A stretch of DNA of 64,000 nucleotides from Petrolisthes cinctipes (lineage: Eukaryota; Arthropoda; Malacostraca; Decapoda; Porcellanidae): positions 1,364,001 to 1,428,000 of the forward strand of contig JAWQEG010000470.1 of NCBI GenBank assembly GCA_033782935.1, written 5' to 3'. Under the pieces are notes generated by a model. It saw only the letters and a program-made list of their open reading frames with translations. It searched no databases and was not told where the DNA came from. The position numbers were made by a program, and so were the translations under genes. Below are positions 12,583 through 24,507 of the stretch, one piece after another (the stretch's first letter is position 1; the number at the start of each line of letters is the position of its first letter).

Positions 12583-14574
12583 CAGAAGGTATCTGTACAT
12601 GCCTACACTGTGTTAGAGTATTTTCAAAATACAGGCCAAAAACATACTGAAAATCGATCTTTTAGGTGCCCAAAAGTCGATATGTGCATGCATCTTCTGT
12701 ACCCGTTTATATCTCAAATTCTGGCCCTAAACACCCGAAAATTCGATATTTTGGGGTCCCAGAAGCGATCTGTACATGCCTACACCGTGTTAGAGTATTT
12801 TCAAAATACAGGCCAAAAACATGCTGAAAATCGATATTTTTGGTGCCCAAAGTCAATATGTGCATGTATCTTCTGTACCCGTTTATATCTCAAATTCAGG
12901 CTCAAAACACCCGAAAATTCAATATTTTAGGGTCCCAGAAGCGATCTGTACATGCCTACTCGGTGTTAGAGTATTTTCAAAATTCAGGCCCAAAACATGC
13001 TGAAAATCGATATATTTGGTGCCCAAAGTCAATATGTGCATGTATCTTCTGTACCCTTTTATATCTCAAATTCAGGCTCAAAACACCAGAAAATTCAATA
13101 TTTTGGGGTCCCAGAAGCAATCTGTACATGCCTACTCAGTGCTAGAATATTTTCAAAATATAGGCTAAAAACATACTAAAAATCGATCTTTTAGGTGCCA
13201 AAAAGTCGATATCTCAAATTCAGTCCCAAAACACCCGAAAATTCGATATTTAGGGGTCCCAGAAGCGATCTGTACATGCTTACTACGTGTTAGAGTATTT
13301 TCAAAATACATGCTCAAAACATACTGAAAATCGATATTTTAGGTGCACAAAAGTCGATATGTGAATGCATCTTCAGTACCCGTTTATATCTCAAATTCAG
13401 GCTCAAAACACCAGAAAATTCAATATTTTGGGGTCCCAGAAGCAATCTGTACATGCCTACTCAGTGTTAGAGTATTTTCAAAATACAGGCCCAAAACATG
13501 CTGAAAATCGATATTTTAGATGCCCAAAGTCAATATGTGCATGTATCTTCTGTACCCGTTTATATCTCAAATTCGGGCTCAAAACACCCGAAAATTCAAT
13601 ATTTTGGGGTCCCAGAAGCAATCTGTACATGCCTACACAGTGCTAGAATATTTTCAAAACATAGGCTAAAAACATGCTAAAAATCGACATTTTAGGTGCC
13701 AAAAAATAGATATCTCAAATTTAGTCCCAAAACACCCGAAAATTCGATATTTAGAGGTCCCAGAAGGTATCTGTACATGCCTACACTGTGTTAGAGTATT
13801 TTTAAAATACAGGCCAAAAACATACTGAAAATCGATCTTTTAGGTGCCCAAAAGTCGATATGTGCATGCATCTTCTGTACCCGTTTATATCTCAAATTCT
13901 GGCCCTAAACACCCGAAAATTCGATATTTTGGGGTCCCAGAAGCGATCTGTACATGCCTACTCAGTGTTAGAGTATTTTCAAAATACAGGCCAAAAACAT
14001 GCTGAAAATCGATATTTTTGGTGCCCAAAGTCAATATGTGCATGTTTCTTCTGTACCCGTTTATATCTCAAATTCAGGCTCAAAACACCCGAAAATTCAA
14101 TATTTTGGGGTCCCAGAAGCAATCTGTACAGTGCTAGAATATTTTCAAAATAAAGGCTAAAAACATGCTAAAAATCGATCTTTTAGGTGCCAAAAAGTCG
14201 ATATCTCAAATCAGTCCCAAAACACCCGAAAATTCAATATTTTGGGGTCCCAGAAGCAATCTGTACATGCCTACTCAGTGTTAGAGTATTTTCAAAATAC
14301 AGGCCCAAAACATGCTGAAAATCGATATTTTAGATGCCCAAAGTCAATATGTGCATGTATCTTCTGTACCCGTTTATATCTCAAATTCAGGCTCAAAACA
14401 CCCGAAAATTCAATATTTTGGGGTCCCAGAAGCAATCTGTACAAGCCTACACAGTGCTAGAATATTTTCAAAATATAGGCTAAAAACATGCTAAAAATCG
14501 ACATTTTAGGTGCCAAAAAATCGATATCTCAAATTCAGTCCCAAAACACCCGAAAATTCGATATTTAGAGATCC
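12583..14574 (+). repeat. 1992-bp 12-mer HOR, copy 5
   Basis: B12583, C12760, C'12936, D13112, E13260, F13437, A13613, B13761, C13938, D'14114, F14251, A14427. Private variants include ttactacgtg near 13280, gtgaatgcatc near 13361, attcgggctc near 13573, and tgtacaagcc near 14440. Confidence 0.92.
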
Positions 14575-17057
14575 CAGAAGGTATCTGTACATGCCTACAC
14601 TGTGTTAGAGTATTTTCAAAATACAGGCCAAAAACATACTGAAAATCGATCTTTTAGGTGCCCAAAAGTCGATATGTGCATGCATCTTCTGTACCCGTTT
14701 ATATCTCAAATTCTGGCCCTAAACACCCGAAAATTCGATATTTTGGGGTCCCAGAAGCGATCTGTACATGCCTACACCGTGTTAGAGTATTTTCAAAATA
14801 CAGGCCAAAAACATGCTGAAAATCGATATTTTTGGTGCCCAAAGTCAATATGTGCATGTATCTTCTGTACCCGTTTATATCTCAAATTCAGGCTCAAAAC
14901 ACCCGAAAATTCAATATTTTCGGTCCCTGAAGCAATCTGTACATGCCTACACAGTGCTAGAATATTTTCAAAATATAGGCTAAAAACATGCTAAAAATCG
15001 ATCTTTTAGGTGCCAAAAAGTCGATATCTCAAATTCAGTCCCAAAACACCCGAAAATTCGATATTTAGGGGTCCCAGAAGCGATCTGTACATGCCTACTC
15101 CGTTTTAGAGTATTTTCAAAATACATGCTAAAAACATACTGAAAATCGATCTTTTAGGTGCACAAAAGTCGATATGTGCATGCATCTTCAGTACTCGTTT
15201 ATATCTCAAATTCAGGCTCAAAACACCCGAAAATTCAATATTTTGGGGTCCCAGAAGCAATCTGTACATGCCTACTCCGTGTTAGAGTATTTTCAAAATT
15301 CAGGCCCAAAACATGCTGAAAATCGATATTTTTGGTGCCCAAAGTCAATATGTGCATGTATCTTCTGTACCCGTTTATATCTCGAATTAAGGCTGAAAAC
15401 ACCTGAAAATTCAATATTTTGGGGTCCCAGAAGCAATCTGTACAGTGCTAGAATATTTTCAAAATATAGGCTAAAAACATGCTAAAAATGGATCTTTTAG
15501 GTGCCAAAAAGTCGATATCTCAAATTCAGTCCCAAAACACCCGAAAATTCGATATTTAGGGGTCCCAGAAGCGATCTGTACATGCCTACTCCGTTTTAGA
15601 GTATTTTCAAAATACATGCTCAAAACATACTGAAAATCGATCTTTTAGGTGCACAAAAGTCGATATGTGCATGCATCTTCAGTACTCGTTTATATTTCAA
15701 ATTCAGGCTCAAAACACCCGAAAATTCAATATTTTGTGGTTCCTGAAGCAATCTGTACATGCCTACTCAGTGTTAGAGTATTTTCAAAATACAGACCCAA
15801 AACATGCTGAAAATCGATATTTTAGATGCCCAAAGTCAATATGTGCATGTATCTTCTGTACCCGTTTATATCTCATATTCAGGCTCAAAACACCCGAAAA
15901 TTCAATATTTTGGGGTCCCAGAAGCAATCTGTACATGCCTACACAGTGCTAGAATATTTTCAAAATATAGGCTAAAAACATGCTAAAAATCGACATTTTA
16001 GGTGCCAAAAAATCGATATCTCAAATTCAGTCCCAAAACACCCGAAAATTCGATATTTAGAGGTCCCAGAAGGTATCTGTACATGCCTACACTGTGTTAG
16101 AGTATTTTCAAAATACAGGCCAAAAACATACTGAAAATCGATCTTTTAGGTGCCCAAAAGTCGATATGTGCATGCATCTTCTGTACCCGTTTATATCTCA
16201 AATTCTGGCCCTAAACACCCGAAAATTCGATATTTTGGGGTCCCAGAAGCGATCTGTACATGCCTACTCCGTGTTAGAGTATTTTCAAAATACAGGCCAA
16301 AAACATGCTGAAAATCGATATTTTTGGTGTCCAAAGTCAATATGTGCATGTATCTTCTGTACCCGTTTATATCTCAAATTCAGGCTCAAAACACACGAAA
16401 ATTCAATATTTTGGGGTCCCAGAAGCAATCTGTACAGTGCTAGAATATTTTCAAAATATAGGCTAAAAACATGCTAAAAATCGATCTTTTAGGTGCCAAA
16501 AAGTCGATATCTCAAATCAGTCCCAAAACACCCGAAAATTCAATATTTTGGGGTCCCAGAAGCAATCTGTACATGCCTACTCAGTGTTAGAGTATTTTCA
16601 AAATACAGGCCCAAAACATGCTGAAAATCGATATTTTAGATGCCCAAAGTCAATATGTGCATGTATCTTCTGTACCCGTTTATATCTCAAATTCAGGCTC
16701 AAAACACCCGAAAATTCAATATTTTGGGGTCCCAGAAGCAATCTGTACATGCCTACACAGTGCTAGAATATTTTCAAAATATAGGCTAAAAACATGCTAA
16801 AAATCGACATTTTAGGTGCCAAAAAATCGATATCTCAAATTCAGTCCCAAAACACCCGAAAATTCGATATTTAGAGGTCCCAGAAGGTATCTGTACATGC
16901 CTACTCCGTGTTAGAGTATTTTCAAAATACAGGCCAAAAACATACTGAAAATCGATCTTTTAGGTTCACAAAAGTCGATATGTGCATGCATCTTCTGTAC
17001 CCGTTTATATCTCAAATTCTGGCCCTAAACACCCGAAAATTCGATATTTTGGGGTCC
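14575..17057 (+). repeat. Duplicate of 7459-9941 at 7116-bp spacing
   Basis: B14575, C14752 (175 bp), D14927, E15075, C15252, D''15428, E15566, F15743, A15919, B16067, C16244, D'16420, F16557, A16733, B16881. Rare variants of the source block recur: ctcgaattaagg, aaatggatc, gtggttcctgaag, cagaccc, ctcatattc, ggtgtccaaag, acacacg. The match extends left to about 13437 (against 6321). It ends at 17058, where E follows B instead of C. Confidence 0.93.
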
Positions 17058-20000
17058 CAGAAGCGATCTGTACATGCCTACTCCGTTTTAGAGTATTTTC
17101 AAAATACAGGCCCAAAACATACTGAAAATCGATCTTTTAGGTGCACAACATTCGATATGTGCATGCATCTTCAGTACTCGTTTATATCTCAAATTCAGGC
17201 TCAAAACACCCGAAAATTCAATATTTTGGGGTCCCAGAAGCAATCTGTACATGCCTACTCCGTGTTAGAGTATTTTCAAAATTCAGGCCCAAAACATGCT
17301 GAAAATCGATATTTTTGGTGCCCAAAGTCAATATGTGCATGTATCTTCTGTACCCGTTTATATCTCAAATTCAGGCTCAAAACACCTGAAAATTCAATAT
17401 TTTGGGGTCCCAGAAGCAATCTGTACAGTGCTAGAATATTTTCAAAATATAGGCTAAAAACATGCTAAAAATTGATCTTTTAGGTGCCAAAAAGTCGATA
17501 TCTCAAATTCAGTCCCAAAACACCCGAAAATTCGATATTCAGGGGTCCCAGAAGCGATCTGTACATGCCTACTCCGTTTTAGAGTATTTTCAAAATACAT
17601 GCTCAAAACATACTGAAAATCGATCTTTTAGGTGCACAAAAGTCGATATGTGCATGCATCTTCAGTACCCGTTTATATCTCAAATTCAGGCTCAAAACAC
17701 CCGAAAATTCAATATTTTGGGGTTCCAGAAGCAATCTGTACATGCCTACTCAGTGTTAGAGTATTTTCAAAATACAGGCCCAAAACATGCTGAAAATCGA
17801 TATTTTAGATGCCCAAAGTCAATATGTGCATGTATCTTCTGTACCCGTTTATATCTCAAATTCAGGCTCAAAACACCCGAAAATTCAATATTTTGGGGTC
17901 CCAGAAGCAATCTGTACATGCCTACACAGTGCTAGAATATTTTCAAAATATAGGCTAAAAACATGCTAAAAATCGACATTTTAGGTGCCAAAAAATCGAT
18001 ATCTCAAATTCAGTCCCAAAACACCCGAAAATTCGATATTTAGAGGTCCCAGAAGGTATCTGTACATGCCTACTCCGTGTTAGAGTATTTTCAAAATACA
18101 GGCCAAAAACATACTGAAAATCGATCTTTTTGGTGCCCAAAAGTCGATATGTGCATGCATCTTCTGTACCCGTTTATATCTCAAATTCTGGCCCTAAACA
18201 CCCGAAAATTCGATATTTTGGGGTCCCAGAAGCGATCTGTACATGCCTACTCCGTGTTAGAGTATTTTCAAAATACATGCTCAAAACATACTGAAAATCG
18301 ATCTTTTAGGTGCACAAAAGTCGATATGTGCATGCATCTTCAGTACTCGTTTATATCTCAAATTCAGGCTCAAAACACCCGAAAATTCAATATTTTGGGG
18401 TCCCAGAAGCAATCTGTACATGCCTACTCAGTGTTAGAGTATTTTTAAAATACAGGCCCAAAACATGCTGAAAATCGATATTTTAGATGCCCAAAGTCAA
18501 TATGTGCATGTATCTTCTGTACCCGTTTATATCTCAAATTCAGGCTCAAAACACCCGAAAATTCAATATTTTTGGGTCCCAGAAGCAATCTGTACATGCC
18601 TACACAGTGCTAGAATATTTTCAAAATATAGGCTAAAAACATGCTAAAATCGACATTTTAGAAGCCAAAAAATCGATATCTCAAATTCAGTCCCAAAACA
18701 CCCGAAAATTCGATATTTAGAGGTCCCAGAAGGTATCTGTACATGCCTACTCCGTGTTAGAGTATTTTCAAAATACAGGCCCAAAACATGCTGAAAATCG
18801 ATATTTTAGATGCCCAAAGTCAATATGTGCATGTATCTTCTGTACCCGTTTATATCTCAAATTCAGGCTCAAAACACCCGAAAATTCAATATTTTGGGGT
18901 CCCAGAAGCAATCTGTACATGCCTACACAGTGCTAGAATATTTTCAAAATATAGGCTAAAAACATGCTAAAAATCGACATTTTAGGTGCCAAAAAATCGA
19001 TATCTCAAATTCAGTCCCAAAACACCCGAAAATTCGATATTTAGAGGTCCCAGAAGGTATCTGTACATGCCTACTCCGTGTTAGAGTATTTTTTTAAAAT
19101 ACATGCACAAAACATACTGAAAATCGATCTTTTAGGTGCACAAAAGTCGATATGTGCATGCATCTTCAGTATCTGTTTATATCTCAAATTCAGGCTCAAA
19201 ACACCCGAAAATTCAATATTTTGGGGTCCCAGAAGCAATCTGTACATGCCTACTCAGTGTTAGAGTATTTTCAAAATACAGGCCCAAAACATGCTGAAAA
19301 TCGATATTTTAGATGCCCAAAGTCAATATGTGCATGTATCTTCTGTACCCGTTTATATCTCAAATTCAGGCTCAAAACACCCGAAAATTCAATATTTTAG
19401 GGTCCCAGAAGCAATCTGTACATGCCTACACAGTGCTAGAATAATTTCAAAATTCAGGCCCAAAACATGCTGAAAATCGATATTTTTGGTGCCAAAAAGT
19501 CGATATCTGAAATTCAGTCCCAAAACACCCGAAAATTCGATATTTATGGGTCCAAGAAGCGATCTGTACATGCCTACTCCGTGTTAGAGTATTTTCAAAA
19601 TACATGCTCAAAACATACTGAAAATCGATCTTTTAGGTTCCCAAAAGTCGATATGTGCATGCATCTTCTGTACCCGTTTATATCTCAAATTCTGGCCCAA
19701 AACACCCGAAAATTCGATATTTTGGGGTCCCAGAAGCGATCTGTACATGCCTACTCCGTGTTAGAGTATTTTCAAAATTCAGGCCCAAAACATGCTGAAA
19801 ATCGATGTTTTTGGTGCCCAAAGTCAATATGTGCATGTATCTTCTGTAACCGTTTATATCTCAAATTCAGGCTCAAAACACCCGAAAATTCAATATTTTG
19901 GGGTCCCAAAAGCAATCTGTACAGTGCTAGAATATTTTCAAAATATAGGCTAAAAACATGCTAAAAATCGATCTTTTAGGTGCCAAAAAGTCGTTATCTC

Positions 20001-21825
20001 AAATTCAGTCCCAAAACACCTGAAAATTCGATATTTAGGGGTCCCAGAAGCGATCTGTACATGCCTACTCCGTGTTAGAGTATTTTCAAAATTCAGGCCC
20101 AAAACATGCTGAAAATCGATATTTTTGGTGCCAAGAAGTCGATATCTCTAATTCAGTCCCAAAACACCCAAAAATTCGATATTTAGGGGTCCAAGAAGCG
20201 ATCTGTACATGCCTACTCCGTGTTAGAGTATTTTCAAAATACATGCTCAAAACATACTGAAAATCGATCTTTTAGGTTCCCAAAAGTCGATATGTGCATG
20301 CATCTTCTGTACCCGTTTATATCTCAAATTCTGGCCCAAAACACCCGAAAATTCGATATTTTGGGGTCCCAGAAGCGATCTGTACATGCCTACTCCGTGT
20401 TAGAGTATTTTCAAAATTCAGGCATAAAACATGCTGAAAATCGATATTTTTGGTGCCCAAAGTCAATATGTGCATGTATCTTCTGTACCCGTTTATATCT
20501 CAAATTCAGGCTCAAAACACCCGAAAATTCGATATTTTGGGGTCCCAGAAGCGATCTGTACATGCCTACTCCGTGTTAGAGTATTTTCAAAATTCAGGCC
20601 GAAAACATGCTGAAAATCGATATTTTTGGTGCCCAAAGTCAATATGTGCATGTATCTTCTGTACCTGTTTATATCTCGAATTCAGGCTCAAAACACCCGA
20701 AAATTCAATATTTTGGGGTCCCAGAAGCAATCTGTACAGTGCTAGAATATTTTCAAAATATAGGCTAAAAACATGCTAAAAATCGATCTTTTAGGTGCCA
20801 AAAAGTCGATATCTCAAATTCACCCGAAAATTCGATATTTAGGGGTCCCAGAAGCGATCTGTACATGCCTACTCCGTTGTAGAGTATTTTCAAAATACAT
20901 GCTCAAAACATACTGAAAATCGATCTTTTAGGTGCAAAAAAGTCGATATGTGCATGCATCTTCAGTACCCGTTTATATCTCAAATTCAGGCTCAAAATAT
21001 TTTGGGGTCCCAGAAGCAATCTGTACATGCCTACTCAGTGTTAGAGTATTTTCAAAATACAGGCCCAAAACATGCTGAAAATCGATATTTTAGATTCCAA
21101 AAGTCAATATGTGCATGTATCTTCTGTACCCGTTTATATCTCAAATTCAGGCTCAAAACACCCGAAAATTCAATATTTTGGGGTCCCAGAAGCAATCTGT
21201 ACAGTGCTAGAATATTTTCAAAATATAGGCTAAAAACATGTTAAAAATCGATCTTTTAGGTGCCAAAAAGTCGATATCTCAAATTCAGTCCCAAAACACC
21301 CGAAAATTCGATATTTAGGGGTCCCAGAAGCGATCTGTACATGCCTACTCCGTGTTAGAGTATTTTCAAAATACATGCTCAAAACATACTGAAAATCGAT
21401 CTTTTAGGTGCACAAAAGTCGATATGTGCATGCATCTTCAGTACCCGTTTATATCTCAAATTCAGGCTCAAAACACCCGAAAATTCAATATTTTGGGGTC
21501 CCAGAAGCAATCTGTACATGCCTACTCAGTGTTAGAGTATTTTCAAAATACAGGCCCAAAACATGCTGAAAATCGATATTTTAGATGCCCAAAGTCAATA
21601 TGTGCATGTATCTTCTGTACCCGTTTATATCTCAAATTCAGGCTCAAAACACCCGAAAATTCAATATTTTGGGGTCCCAGAAGCAATCTGTACATGCCTA
21701 CACAGTGCTAGAATATTTTCAAAATATAGGCTAAAAACATGCTAAAAATCGACATTTTAGGTGCCAAAAAATCGATATCTCAAATTCAGTCCCAAAACAC
21801 CCGAAAATTCGATATTCAGAGGTCC
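17058..21825 (+). repeat. Irregular zone of mixed, chimeric and deleted monomers
   Basis: Starts: E17058, C17235, D''17411, E17549, F17726, A17902, B18050, E18227, F18404, A18580 (147 bp), F18727, A18903, E19051 (179 bp, two extra T), F19230, chimera 19406 (148), B19554, C19731, D''19907, chimera 20045 (148), B20193, C20370, C20546, D''20722 (127), E20849 (162), F21011, D''21187, E21325, F21502, A21678. The order departs often from ABCDEF, with B to E direct joins at 17058 and 18227. Chimeras 19406 and 20045 have a C-like left part and a short-monomer right part. Confidence 0.88.
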
Positions 21826-23681
21826 CAGAAAGTATCTGTACATGCCTACTTCGTGTTAGAGTATTTTCAAAGTACAGGCCAAAAACATACTGAAAATCGA
21901 TCTTTTAGGTGCCCAAAAGTCGATATGTGCATGCATCTTCTGTACCCGTTTATATCTCAAATTCTGGCCCTAAACACCCGAAAATTCGATATTTTGGGGT
22001 CCCAGAAGCGATCTGTACATGCCTACTCCTTGTTAGAGTATTTTCAAAATACAGGCCCAAATCATGCTGAAAATCGATATTTTAGATGCCCAAAGTCAAT
22101 ATGTGCATGTATCTTCTGTACCCGTTTATATCTCAAATTCAGGCTCAAAACACCCGAAAATTCAATATTTTGGGGTCCCAGAAGCAATCTGTACATGCCT
22201 ACACAGTGCTAGAATATTTTCAAAATATAGGCTAAAAACATGCTAAAAATCGATCTTTTAGGTGCCAAAAAGTCGATATCTCAAATTCAGTCCCAAAACA
22301 CCCGAAAATTCGTTATTTAGGGGTTCCAGAAGCGATCTGTACATGCCTACTCCGTGTTAGAGTATTTTCAAAATACATGCTCAAAACATACTGAAAATCG
22401 ATCTTTTAGGTGCACTAAAGTCGATATGTGCATGCATCTTCAGTACCCTTTTATATCTCAAATTCAGGCTCAAAACACCCGAAAATTCAATATTTTGGGG
22501 TCCCAGAAGCAATCTGTACATGCCTACTCAGTGTTAGAGTATTTTCAAAATACAGGATCAAAACATGCTGAAAATCGATATTTTAGATGCCCAAAGTCAA
22601 TATGTGCATGTATCTTCTGTACCCGTTTATATCTCAAATTCAGGCTCAAAACACCCGAAAATTCAATATTTTGGGGTTCCAGAAGCAATCTGTACATGCT
22701 TACACAGTGCTAGAATATTTTCAAAATATAGGCTAAAAACATGCTAAAAATCGACATTTTAGGTGCCTAAAAATCGATATCTCAAATTCAGTCCCAAAAC
22801 ACCCGAAAATTTGATATTTAGAGGTCCCAGAAGGTATCTGTACATGCCTACTCCGTGTTAGAGTATTTTCAAAATACAGGCCAAAAACATACTGAAAATC
22901 GATCTTTTAGGTGCACAAAAGTCGATATGTGCATGCATCTTCTGTACCCGTTTATATCTCAAATTCTGGCCCTAAACACCCGAAAATTCGATATTTTGGG
23001 GTCCCAGAAGCGATCTGTACATGCCTACTACGTTTTTGAGTATTTTCAAAATTCAGGCCCAAAACATGCTGAAAATCGATATTTTTGGTGCCCAAAGTCA
23101 ATATGTGCATGTATCTTCTGTACCCGTTTATATCTCAAATTCAGGCTCAAAACACCCGAAAATTAAATATTTAGGGGTCCCAGAAGCAATCTGTACATGC
23201 CTACTCAGTGCTAGAATATTTTCAAAATATAGGCTAAAAACATGCTAAAAATCGATCTTTTAGGTGCCAAAAAGTCGATATCTCAAATTCAGTCCCAAAA
23301 CACCCGAAAATTCGATATTTAGGGGTCCCAGAAGCGATCTGTACATGCCTACTCCGTGTTAGAGTATTTTCAAAATACATGCTCAAAACATACTGAAAAT
23401 CGATCTTTTAGGTGCACAAAAGTCGATATGTGCATGCATCTTCAGTACCCGTTTATATCTCAAATTCAGGCTCAAAACACCCGAAAATTCAATATTTTGG
23501 GGTCCCAGAAGCAATCTGTACATGCCTACTCAGTGTTAGAGTATTTTCAAAATACAGGCCCAAAACATGCTGAAAATCGATATTTTAGATGCCCAAAGTC
23601 AATATGTGAATGTATCTTCTGTACCCGTTTATATCTCAAATTCAGGCTCAAAACACCCGAAAACTCAATATTTTGGGGTCC

Positions 23682-23829
23682 CAGAAGCAATCTGTACATG
23701 CCTACACAGTGCTAGAATATTTTCAAAATATAGGCTAAAAACATGCTAAAAATCGACATTTTAGGTGCCAAAAAATCGATATCTCAAATTCAGTCCCAAA
23801 ACACCCGAAAATTCGATATTTAGAGGTCC
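23682..23829 (+). repeat. Monomer type A (short, 148 bp), reference copy
   Basis: Short monomer that follows F and precedes B. It is recognised by ctacacagtgctag, then gctaaaaacatgctaaaaa, cgacattttaggtgcc and a tail ending atttagaggtcc. It lacks the 29 bp that long monomers carry between gatat and ctcaaattc, so gatatctcaaattc is continuous. It is rich in runs of 4-6 A or T at roughly 11-bp spacing. Confidence 0.92.
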
Positions 23830-24006
23830 CAGAAGCGATCTGTACATGCCTACTCCGTGTTAGAGTATTTTCAAAATACAGGCCCAAAACATACTGAAAA
23901 TCGATCTTTTAGGTGCACAAAAGTCGATATGTGCATGCATCTTCTGTACCCGTTTATATCTCAAATTCTGGCCCTAAACACCCGAAAATTCGATATTTTG
24001 GGGTCC
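23830..24006 (+). repeat. Monomer type B (long, 177 bp), reference copy
   Basis: Long monomer that follows A. Its head is usually cagaaggtatctg (here cagaagcgatctg), followed by acaggcc and aaaacatactg, cgatcttttagg, gtcgatatgtgcatgcatc, cttctgtacccg and the B-specific tail attctggccctaaac with gatattttggggtcc. It contains the 8-bp palindrome TGCATGCA. This copy carries tgcacaaaag, an E-like variant, which suggests local conversion between B and E. Confidence 0.9.
23931..23959 (+). other. 29-bp box present in long and absent from short monomers (reference copy)
   Basis: Offset 101-129 of the long monomer: gtgcatgcatc, cttctgtacccg, tttatat. It is flanked by ATAT on the left and ends in ATAT, so deletion between the 4-bp repeats gives exactly the short-monomer sequence gatatctc. 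It includes the perfect 8-bp palindrome TGCATGCA in B and E; C and F have TGCATGTA. It is present in B, C, E, F and absent from A and D, so two of every three monomers carry it. Confidence 0.85.
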
Positions 24007-24182
24007 CAGTAGCGATCTGTACATGCCTACTCCGTGTTAGAGTATTTTCAAAATTCAGGCCCAAAACATGCTGAAAATCGATATTTTTGGTGCCCAAAGT
24101 CAATATGTGCATGTATCTTCTGTACCCGTTTATATCTCAAATTCAGGCTCAAAACACCCGAAAATTCAATATTTTGGGGTCC
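24007..24182 (+). repeat. Monomer type C (long, 176 bp), reference copy
   Basis: Long monomer that follows B. Diagnostic blocks are caaaattcaggcccaaaac, acatgctgaaaatcgat, atatttttggtgccc, gtcaatatgtgcatgtatc and a tail of attcaggctc with caatattttggggtcc. It is one base shorter than B because cccaaaagtc is cccaaagtc. The start motif here is the variant cagtag, shared with 26011, which helps mark the 2004-bp duplication. Confidence 0.92.
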
Positions 24183-24330
24183 CAGAAGCAATCTGTACAT
24201 GCCTACTCAGTGCTAGAATATTTTCAAAATATAGGTTAAAAACATGCTAAAAATCGATCTTTTAGGTGCCAAAAAGTAGATATCTCAAATTCAGTACCAA
24301 AACACCCGAAAATTCGATATTTAGGGGTCC
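24183..24330 (+). repeat. Monomer type D (short, 148 bp), reference copy
   Basis: Short monomer that follows C and precedes E. It resembles A but has ctactcagtgctag, cgatcttttaggtgcc, caaaaagt before gatatctc, and a tail of atttaggggtcc. It shares the 29-bp loss with A. Many D copies elsewhere also lack 10 bp, so tgtacatgcctac...gtgctag becomes tgtacagtgctag (138-bp D''). Confidence 0.9.
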
Positions 24331-24507
24331 CAGAAGCGATCTGTACATGCCTACTCCGTGTTAGAGTATTTTCAAAATACATGCTCAAAACATACTGAAA
24401 ATCGATCTTTTAGGTGCACAAAAGTCAATATGTGCATGCATCTTCAGTACCCGTTTATATCTCAAATTCAGGCTCAAAACACCCGAAAATTCAATATTTT
24501 GGGGTCC
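24331..24507 (+). repeat. Monomer type E (long, 177 bp), reference copy
   Basis: Long monomer that follows D. It has cagaagcgatctg, aatacatgctcaaaacatac, tgcacaaaagtc, gtgcatgcatcttcagtac, and an F/C-like tail of attcaggctcaaaac and caatattttggggtcc. It corresponds to B in the second trimer and also carries TGCATGCA. Confidence 0.91.

Noticed and set aside
16908..17468. Longest open reading frame (186 codons), and many similar frames of 60-165 codons across the window
   Set aside because: They are the same satellite sequence read in recurring frames. Trimer length 501 is divisible by three, so frames and stops recur in register. Long frames appear only where monomer order is irregular (here B then E). 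Many begin at GTG or TTG, the same DNA is open in several frames, and single-base indels are tolerated. No domain is recognisable.
23931..23940. TGCATGCA palindrome as a promoter or operator element
   Set aside because: It occurs in most B and E monomers with no gene nearby. Reported only as part of the 29-bp box, without a regulatory role.
23830..24006. CENP-B box
   Set aside because: I looked on both strands for the core pattern TTCG-N4-A-N2-CGGG. The nearest sequence, the complement of cacccgaaaattcgat, has the wrong spacing and bases.
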